From assembly GCA_039934635.1 (NCBI GenBank), contig JBDTLT010000199.1:1-10417 (forward strand): DNA of 10,417 nucleotides. Direction: 5' to 3'. The position numbers and the translations under genes are program-made. The notes under the pieces were generated by a model. It did no database searches. It was not told where the DNA came from and saw nothing but the letters and a program-made list of their open reading frames with translations. How positions within the stretch are numbered: position 1 is the first letter of the stretch; every line of letters begins with the position of its first letter. The stretch is from DATLFA01 sp039934635. Lineage in GTDB: Bacteria; Actinomycetota; Acidimicrobiia; Acidimicrobiales; WLNW01. Positions 6,103 to 10,417 of the stretch are shown piece by piece.

Positions 6103-7494
6103 TCAGGCGGCGGTGCCGCCGACGGTGAGCGACTTGACCCGCAATGTCGGCGTGCCGTCGCCCACGGGCACCCCTTGGCCATCTTTGCCACAGGTGCCCG
6201 GATGGCCCATCGCGAAGTCGTTGCCGATGACTTCGATGTCACGCAAGGCTTGCGGGCCGTTGCCGATCAGATTGCCTTCACGGATCGGCTCGGTGATCTC
6301 GCCGTTTTCGATGAGATAGGCCTCGATCATGCCGAACACGAAATCGCCGCTGGCCGTGTTGACCTGACCGCCACCGAGTTGCGCGACGTAGATGCCGCGA
6401 TCGGTGCCGGCGACGATCGACGCGGGATCTGCAGTGCCGTTCGCGATGTAGGTGTTGGTCATGCGCACCATCGGCAGATGCGTATAGCTCTGGCGCCGGC
6501 CGTTGCCCGACGATGCCCGGCCCTCTTTGCGCGAACGCAGGAAGTCCCACATGTAGTCGGTGAGCACGCCGTTTTCGATGAGCACATTGCGTTGCGCGGG
6601 ATTGCCCTCGTCGTCGATGGCGAAACAGCCCCACTCGGTGGGCATCGTGCCGTCGTCGATGAGCGTCACGAGCTCGCTCGCGACCTTTTCGCCGCGCTTG
6701 CCCGCGTAGACCGATGCCGACTTGGCGACGAGATCGGCTTCGAGCCCGTGACCGCACGCTTCGTGGAACATGACGCCGCCGCCGCCGGGGCCGACGACCA
6801 CGGGCATGGCGCCCGACGGTGCGGGCCGGGCGTTGAGCTTGGTGATCGCCCGCTGTGCGGCATGGCGGGCCAACTCTTCGACGTCGTACATGTCGAAGAG
6901 CTCGAAGCCGACCGTGCGGCCGACGCTCTCGCGGCCGGTTTGCATACCGGTGTCGCCCAAGGCCACGCACGAGATCGAGAACAGCGTCTTGACCTGATCG
7001 TCGTCGGCCCACACTCCATCGCTGTTGGCAACGAGGATGCGCCGGCGACTGTCCATATAGCGCGCCGCGACCTGGGTGATCGACGAGCCCGCACCGCGGG
7101 CCGCATGGTCGGCGCGAGTCAGCAACTCGACCTTGGTCGCCTTGGCCACGTCGGCCGGCATGATCAACACGGAGTTGGGGCGAGCCGCCGAACGCGGCAC
7201 CATCGCCACGACCTTGGTGCCGCCACCGCCGCTGCGGGCGGCGGCGGCCGCGGCCGATGCCGCGGCGCGCAGACCAGTGGGTGAAAGGTCGGCCGTGTGC
7301 GCAAAGCCGGTCGTCTCGCCGGACACCACGCGGATGCCGGCGCCGCGATCGTGGCCCGAGACGAGCTCTTCGATCTTGCCGTCGTCGAGCACCGCACTGG
7401 AAGAACGACGGTCTTCGACGAAGATCTCGGCGAACTCACCGCCGGTGAGCAGCGCCGCGCCGAGAGTGTCTCGCACCAGCGTCTCATCGAGCAC
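6103..7494 (-). CDS. tldD: Metalloprotease TldD
   Basis: TldD is the catalytic, zinc-bearing subunit of the TldD/TldE peptidase, acting in the cytoplasm on unfolded peptide threaded into the dimer interior. The 463-residue product is of normal length and has the family motif HExxxH as HEACGH (244-249), followed by GLEAD. It also has the C-terminal GTCGKDGQ, whose Cys435 is the expected third zinc ligand, and GGGQVNTASGDFVFG (374-388). A run of alanines (77-86) and glycines (89-92) forms a flexible link after the N-terminal domain. The reading frame is open to 7764, but the GTG at 7494 is chosen because AGGAG (7501-7505) lies 6 bases before it and the upstream part is antisense to the thioesterase gene. 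It heads an operon with the two TldE copies. Confidence 0.96.
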   Translation of the reverse strand: MLDETLVRDTLGAALLTGGEFAEIFVEDRRSSSAVLDDGKIEELVSGHDRGAGIRVVSGETTGFAHTADLSPTGLRAAASAAAAAARSGGGGTKVVAMVPRSAARPNSVLIMPADVAKATKVELLTRADHAARGAGSSITQVAARYMDSRRRILVANSDGVWADDDQVKTLFSISCVALGDTGMQTGRESVGRTVGFELFDMYDVEELARHAAQRAITKLNARPAPSGAMPVVVGPGGGGVMFHEACGHGLEADLVAKSASVYAGKRGEKVASELVTLIDDGTMPTEWGCFAIDDEGNPAQRNVLIENGVLTDYMWDFLRSRKEGRASSGNGRRQSYTHLPMVRMTNTYIANGTADPASIVAGTDRGIYVAQLGGGQVNTASGDFVFGMIEAYLIENGEITEPIREGNLIGNGPQALRDIEVIGNDFAMGHPGTCGKDGQGVPVGDGTPTLRVKSLTVGGTAA

Positions 7495-7500
7495 GACAGG

Positions 7501-7505
7501 CTCCT
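7501..7505 (-). promoter_or_regulatory. Ribosome-binding site deciding the GTG start of tldD
   Basis: On the minus strand AAAGGAG precedes the GTG at 7494 with a 6-base gap. It rules out the upstream in-frame starts, which would extend tldD by 90 codons across the divergent promoter and the neighbouring gene. Confidence 0.8.
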
Positions 7506-7514
7506 TTCGCCCAA

Positions 7515-7541
7515 CGATCGCGGGTTGGTCGCCGGCGATCG
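7515..7541. promoter_or_regulatory. Inverted repeat in the tldD / thioesterase divergent region
   Basis: CGATCGC at 7515-7521 and GCGATCG at 7535-7541 form 7-bp inverted arms around a 13-bp spacer; the arm starts are 20 bp apart, near two helical turns. The repeat lies between the two divergent starts and overlaps the candidate thioesterase promoter, as an operator would. GCGATCG is common in this genome, so chance is a real alternative. Confidence 0.25.
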
Positions 7542-7554
7542 AACGGCTTACTGT
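7525..7554 (+). promoter_or_regulatory. Candidate promoter giving a leaderless thioesterase mRNA
   Basis: TTGGTC at 7525-7530 and TACTGT at 7549-7554 are separated by 18 bp. TACTGT fits the relaxed TANNNT form of actinobacterial -10 boxes and ends 6 bases before the GTG start at 7561, placing initiation on the start codon itself. No Shine-Dalgarno sequence is present between them. The box matches are weak (three of six each). Confidence 0.35.
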
Positions 7555-7560
7555 ACCGCC

Positions 7561-7938
7561 GTGTCCATCAAACCCGGGCTGACCGCGCACCTCGAGATGG
7601 TCGTCACCGAGGCCGACACGGCGATCGCGTTGCACTCGGGTGACGTGCCCGTTCTCGCCACGCCGCGTGTCGTCGCATGGTGTGAACAGGCCTCGTGCAA
7701 GGTGCTCGAAGGCCTGCTCGGGCCCAACGAAACCTCGGTCGGCATGCGGCTGCAGATCGACCATGTGCAGCCGTCGGCGGTGGGCACCTCGGTGCGCGTC
7801 GACGCCACGTTGGAAAAGGTCGAAGGCCGCCGCCTGACCTTCGTCGTCAACGCCCGCGATGCCCGCGGGCTCATCGCGGCCGGGCGGGTCACACGCGTCA
7901 TCGTCGACCGCGACCGCTTCATGGAAAAGACGATCTGA
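7561..7938 (+). CDS. FlK-like hotdog-fold acyl-CoA thioesterase
   Basis: The 125-residue product resembles fluoroacetyl-CoA thioesterase FlK of Streptomyces cattleya, a hotdog enzyme hydrolysing a small acyl-CoA. The FlK catalytic residues are in register: Thr34 in LATPRVVAWCE, Glu42 eight residues later, and His68 in RLQIDHVQPSAVG. The shared VEGRRL motif (87-92) and a matching C-terminal strand follow. Most homologues have no connection with fluoroacetate and are annotated simply as thioesterases, so the substrate is open; a housekeeping or detoxifying short-acyl-CoA hydrolase is likely. The start is GTG at 7561, which aligns with the family N-terminus (SIKPGL); the frame is open upstream to 7297, but that part is antisense to tldD. 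It is probably translated leaderless. It diverges from tldD with 66 bp between starts and ends exactly one base before the convergent neighbour. Confidence 0.88.
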   Translation: MSIKPGLTAHLEMVVTEADTAIALHSGDVPVLATPRVVAWCEQASCKVLEGLLGPNETSVGMRLQIDHVQPSAVGTSVRVDATLEKVEGRRLTFVVNARDARGLIAAGRVTRVIVDRDRFMEKTI

Positions 7939-8643
7939 CTACAGCCGCGCGAAGGGCCCGTTCACCACCGCGCGCGACGCGCCACCGGGGCTCGGCGTGC
8001 GACCGCGGCTGCGCCACTCGGGCACGGCCTCGCGGATGCGGCGGATGCACTCGGCGGGTTCGTCGTCGAGCAAGAAGATCACGAGATGGCGGCCCGGTGT
8101 TTCGAGCGAGGTCATGCGCAGCGCGGCGAGGAATCCGCCGACGAGCAACGCGTCGGGCGCATGGGTCGTCATGTACCAGTCCGCGATGACGGGACGCAGG
8201 GCTGCGTCGGCGACTTCGCCGAGCGCGACCTGGATGCCACGATGCTCGGCAAACGCCAGCGCGTCTTCGGACTCGGTGAGACCGATGCGGCCCATCGCCC
8301 AACGCGACTCGAAGGATTCGCTGTAGCGGATCGTTTCGCCCACCACGAGCGGTGCCGCGACTTCGGACGAGCGCCGCTGCAACTCGGCGATCGCTCCCGC
8401 GAGATCGTCGCCGGTGAGCAGGCACACTTCGAGAAACGCCGCGCTGCCCGGGGTGAAGGCGTCGATCGGGTCAGGGCCGCGCAGCGCCTGTAGCGCGGCG
8501 TCGGCGCGGTAGTGGCGCACCCCCGCGACCGCGTCGAGACCCGCGATCGCCGGGCCTCGCACCCCCGTGAGCCACTGCCCGTACGCGTCCCTGTGGGCGG
8601 CCGCGCTGTCGCTCGCGGTGATGACGGCCCCGGTTACTTTCAT
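7939..8643 (-). CDS. Unrecognised protein, probable fused two-domain ferredoxin-like (EthD/ABM-type) barrel
   Basis: I do not recognise a named family. The 234-residue product appears to be an internal duplication. YGQWLTGVRGPAIAGLDAVAG (21-41) and DWYMTTHAPDALLVGGFLAA (151-170) align around the W, with an aromatic pair and a P or H, and each is followed by a hydrophobic strand plus helix: LEVCLLTGDDLAGAIAEL in the first half and HLVIFLLDDEPAECIRRI in the second. That strand-helix pattern and the W/H/P spacing recall EthD and antibiotic-monooxygenase domains, which pair into alpha/beta barrels, so this could be a barrel made from one chain. It has no signal peptide, membrane segment or cysteine motif. 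The start is ATG at 8643, with AAGGA 7 bases upstream. It is the last gene of the cyclase-MOSC-cupin operon, 15 bp after the cupin gene, and a role in that pathway is inferred. Confidence 0.75.
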   Translation of the reverse strand: MKVTGAVITASDSAAAHRDAYGQWLTGVRGPAIAGLDAVAGVRHYRADAALQALRGPDPIDAFTPGSAAFLEVCLLTGDDLAGAIAELQRRSSEVAAPLVVGETIRYSESFESRWAMGRIGLTESEDALAFAEHRGIQVALGEVADAALRPVIADWYMTTHAPDALLVGGFLAALRMTSLETPGRHLVIFLLDDEPAECIRRIREAVPEWRSRGRTPSPGGASRAVVNGPFARL

Positions 8644-8658
8644 GCGTCGGTCCTTGCG

Positions 8659-9141
8659 CTAGCTGGCGACGTCGCCGGTGCCGTCGTACGCGTAGTCGGG
8701 CGCACTCTCCGGCAACGTGATGAGCGGATTGGGCAGGCGGCCGATGCCGCGCTCGTCGAGGATCCCGTAGTACTCCTCTTTGTCGACCGGCACCGGCATC
8801 GGGTCGCCGGTGTAGTGCTCGAGCAGGCGGCAACCGTTGGGGCCGGCGATGATCGGACCGAACTCGGCGCCTTGCTCGAGCACGATCAAGGTGCCCGGTG
8901 GGCAGAGATGCCCGCTGATGGTCACCTCGCCGTCGATGATGAAGATGGTGTGATCGCTCTTGTGTTGGTGCCGCTCGAGCACGAGGCCCGGGTCGTAGGT
9001 CACGAGCCCGACCAACCGCCGATCGTTGTATTCCAGGAACCGGAACCACACCGACACGCGCGTGTCGCCGTGCTGTTGGGCGACCACCTCTTGCGGGGTG
9101 ATGTCCTCCGCATGGATGAACGCGAGACGCGGCTCACTCAC
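8659..9141 (-). CDS. Divergent cupin-domain protein
   Basis: This is a 160-residue single-domain cupin. Cupin motif 1 is recognisable as GLVLERHQHKSDHTIFIIDG (52-71): His58 and His60 are the usual HxH metal ligands, but the expected glutamate position is His64. Motif 2 (GTLIVLEQGAEFGPIIAG, 83-100) has Phe94 where the third metal histidine normally sits. Metal binding may therefore use His58, His60 and His64, or be weakened; binding of a small ligand without catalysis is also possible. The C-terminal 50 residues are unstructured-looking and rich in proline and acidic residues. The start is GTG at 9141, sharing GTGA with the stop of the upstream MOSC gene (4-bp overlap), so translation is coupled. 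Its function in the operon is unknown; cupins beside cyclase-family hydrolases are often dioxygenases or isomerases. Confidence 0.85.
   Translation of the reverse strand: MSEPRLAFIHAEDITPQEVVAQQHGDTRVSVWFRFLEYNDRRLVGLVTYDPGLVLERHQHKSDHTIFIIDGEVTISGHLCPPGTLIVLEQGAEFGPIIAGPNGCRLLEHYTGDPMPVPVDKEEYYGILDERGIGRLPNPLITLPESAPDYAYDGTGDVAS
9138..9141 (-). other. GTGA stop/start overlap (MOSC / cupin)
   Basis: On the minus strand the cupin GTG start (9141-9139) overlaps the MOSC TGA stop (9140-9138) by two bases, within a shared GTGA. This is the classic arrangement for translational coupling and supports both the operon and the GTG start. Confidence 0.85.
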
Positions 9142-9917
9142 TGTGCACTCACTTTCACGGTGTCGCCGACGGCAAGGGTGCCGGCGGCCTGCGGCACCAA
9201 GTAGATACCGAGGTTGGCGTGGTTGCTCTTGACCAACGAACGGTAGACCTGCAGATCACGCTCGAGTCCCGGTTGCGCCCGCGTCGTCAGCACGCAGCGT
9301 TCGGTGCGCTTGCGCACCACCGCCGGCACCGCGCCGAGCGTGACGGTCGCGCCCACCCATTGTTCTTCGACGAAGCCGTCCTCTTCGTCGCCGAACGACA
9401 CCACGAGATTGGGGCGAAAGCGCCGTACGTCCCACTGACCCTCGGCATAGGCGGCAGCCGCGGCCCGCAGCGACGATTGCGACAGGAGGTGCACGGTCGA
9501 GCGCGAGTCGTAATACGCGCCCGGCGGCGTCGAGAAGTCCTTGGTCTTCGTCTCGTCCTCAGGGTCGGTGTGGTGATGGATCGTGAACTGTTCGTCGGCC
9601 CCCGCACGATGTAACCGCAGCGGACGATCGAGCCACGCACTCAACTGCGCGTCGACGTCGGGATCATCACTGGCCGTGCGCATCCCGTTGGGCAGGTCGA
9701 TGGCAATCTCACCGTCGTCGCGCACTGATGCCGATGCGCCGAGGATGCGCGGCTCGCTCTTGGCCGACAGGACGAACCCGTCGGGCGTGACAACGCCATA
9801 GCGTCGATCTGCGGCAAGCCCCGACGCGTCGAGCGCGACGCTCTGGAGGCGTTCGCCCTGCATCGACTTGACCGGGTAGCGCCACAATTCGACGATCGTG
9901 GCGGCGAGCTCGCCCAT
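9138..9917 (-). CDS. MOSC-domain protein with N-terminal beta-barrel domain
   Basis: MOSC (Moco sulfurase C-terminal) proteins bind molybdenum cofactor or act as sulfur carriers; this two-domain form (MOSC_N plus MOSC) resembles YcbX/mARC-type proteins, which reduce N-hydroxylated compounds with an electron-transfer partner. The 259-residue product has the N-terminal signature LWRYPVKSMQGE (11-22), DRRYGVVTPDG (37-47), then the MOSC core: RRFRPNLVV (165-173) and RTERCVLTTRAQPG (204-217), whose Cys208 corresponds to the conserved MOSC cysteine that ligates molybdenum in mARC. No fused ferredoxin domain is present, unlike E. coli YcbX, so an external reductase would be needed. The start is ATG at 9917 immediately after the cyclase stop (0-bp gap), and its stop overlaps the cupin start. 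This strongly implies co-expression. The exact reaction is unknown. Confidence 0.9.
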   Translation of the reverse strand: MGELAATIVELWRYPVKSMQGERLQSVALDASGLAADRRYGVVTPDGFVLSAKSEPRILGASASVRDDGEIAIDLPNGMRTASDDPDVDAQLSAWLDRPLRLHRAGADEQFTIHHHTDPEDETKTKDFSTPPGAYYDSRSTVHLLSQSSLRAAAAAYAEGQWDVRRFRPNLVVSFGDEEDGFVEEQWVGATVTLGAVPAVVRKRTERCVLTTRAQPGLERDLQVYRSLVKSNHANLGIYLVPQAAGTLAVGDTVKVSAQ

Positions 9918-10417
9918 TCAGCCGATGAAGATCGGGTTGATCGGGCTGCCGGTCGCGCCGGTCACCTTGAGCGGGCCGACGCTGAGCATGCCTTCGTAGA
10001 CACCGTCATTGGCGGGCTCGATGAGGTTGAGGAACTCGAGCAGGTAGATGCCGCAATTGACGAGCAGGATCTTGTGAATGTTCAAGAAGTCGTTGTTGTC
10101 GAAGGGAATGACTTCGACCGCCGCGTTGTCGCAACCGACGGCCACGATGTCCTGCGCGGCCAACCAATGGGCGGCGTCGGCCCCGATGCCGGCTTGCTCG
10201 AAGAGCGGCCCGCCACCTTTGGCCAGATTGTCCCACCACCACTGCAGGTAGCCGGTGCGCACCAACACGACGTCGCCGAGGCGCACCTCGACGCCTTGCT
10301 TCTTGGCGGCGCTCTGCAAATCGTTGGCGTTGATGTTGCGGCCGAGCTGGACCCATTCGCCTTCGTCGAAGTACTTGACCATGTCGAGCAGCACCGCACG
10401 AGCCGCGAACCCGCCGA
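9918..10417 (-). CDS. Cyclase-family (kynurenine formamidase-like) hydrolase, C-terminal part (runs off right edge)
   Basis: The frame is open to the window edge (first complete codon at 10415) and encodes 165 residues of a protein of the PF04199 cyclase family, metal-dependent hydrolases that include kynurenine formamidase and isatin hydrolase. Visible family features are GFAARAVLLDM at the cut end, which follows the metal-binding HxGTHxDxPxH region now off the edge, GDVVLVRTGYLQWWW, the aspartate-containing DIVAVGCDNAAVEVIP and the C-terminal NIHKILLVNCGIYLLEFLNL. The metal site itself is therefore not seen. No start can be assigned; the ATG and GTG codons at 10382 and 10394 are internal. 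It appears to be the upstream gene of the minus-strand operon. The substrate is unknown; amide or cyclic-ester opening is the family chemistry. Confidence 0.9.
   Translation of the reverse strand, partial: GGFAARAVLLDMVKYFDEGEWVQLGRNINANDLQSAAKKQGVEVRLGDVVLVRTGYLQWWWDNLAKGGGPLFEQAGIGADAAHWLAAQDIVAVGCDNAAVEVIPFDNNDFLNIHKILLVNCGIYLLEFLNLIEPANDGVYEGMLSVGPLKVTGATGSPINPIFIG

Noticed and set aside
3364..7494. RiPP biosynthesis cluster built around TldD/TldE
   Set aside because: There are no precursor-peptide-sized genes, cyclodehydratase, radical-SAM maturase or exporter beside it; the gaps are 13-66 bp and too small to hide one.
7495..7764. N-terminal extension of TldD by 90 residues
   Set aside because: The extension is antisense to the thioesterase gene, lies upstream of a strong ribosome site, and does not resemble TldD.

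Overview
The window is high-GC, gene-dense bacterial DNA with GTG as well as ATG starts and short spacers, frequently 0-30 bp. Gene content and base composition suggest an actinobacterium. A heat-shock repressor (CIRCE) site next to a proline/lysine/serine-tailed zinc-ribbon gene, together with FlK-like thioesterase and cyclase genes, would fit the Acidimicrobiia (Ilumatobacter-like lineages), but that placement is inference. I see no tRNA, rRNA, CRISPR array, insertion sequence or phage gene. Every stretch longer than about 120 bp is covered by a gene.

Left part (1-2015, minus strand): plsY (membrane glycerol-3-phosphate acyltransferase) is followed by moeA and the 5' end of moaA, which runs off the left edge. 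moeA and moaA, only 10 bp apart, are molybdenum-cofactor genes.

Middle-left (2016-3329, plus strand): a divergent promoter carries an almost perfect HrcA operator (CIRCE). It precedes a small FmdB-family zinc-ribbon protein with a repetitive charged tail, resembling the redox-regulated chaperone Ruc (Rv0991c) of Mycobacterium tuberculosis. uppP (undecaprenyl-diphosphate phosphatase) follows 29 bp downstream.

Centre (3364-7494, minus strand): a three-gene operon encodes TldD, with its zinc motif intact, followed by two tandem TldE/PmbA paralogues that lack the motif. This is a TldD/TldE peptidase system with a duplicated non-catalytic partner.

Right (7561-10417): a short FlK-type hotdog thioesterase gene (plus strand, probably leaderless) diverges from tldD. 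It converges without any spacer on a minus-strand operon that reads in from the right edge: cyclase-family hydrolase (partial), MOSC-domain protein, divergent cupin, and an unrecognised protein that looks like a fused pair of ferredoxin-like (EthD/ABM-type) domains. Stop/start junctions in this operon are 0 bp, a 4-bp overlap and 15 bp, so the four genes are very probably co-transcribed. Their joint pathway is unknown.

The points most worth a second look are the CIRCE-controlled Ruc-like chaperone gene, the one-TldD/two-TldE arrangement, and the uncharacterised cyclase-MOSC-cupin-barrel operon.
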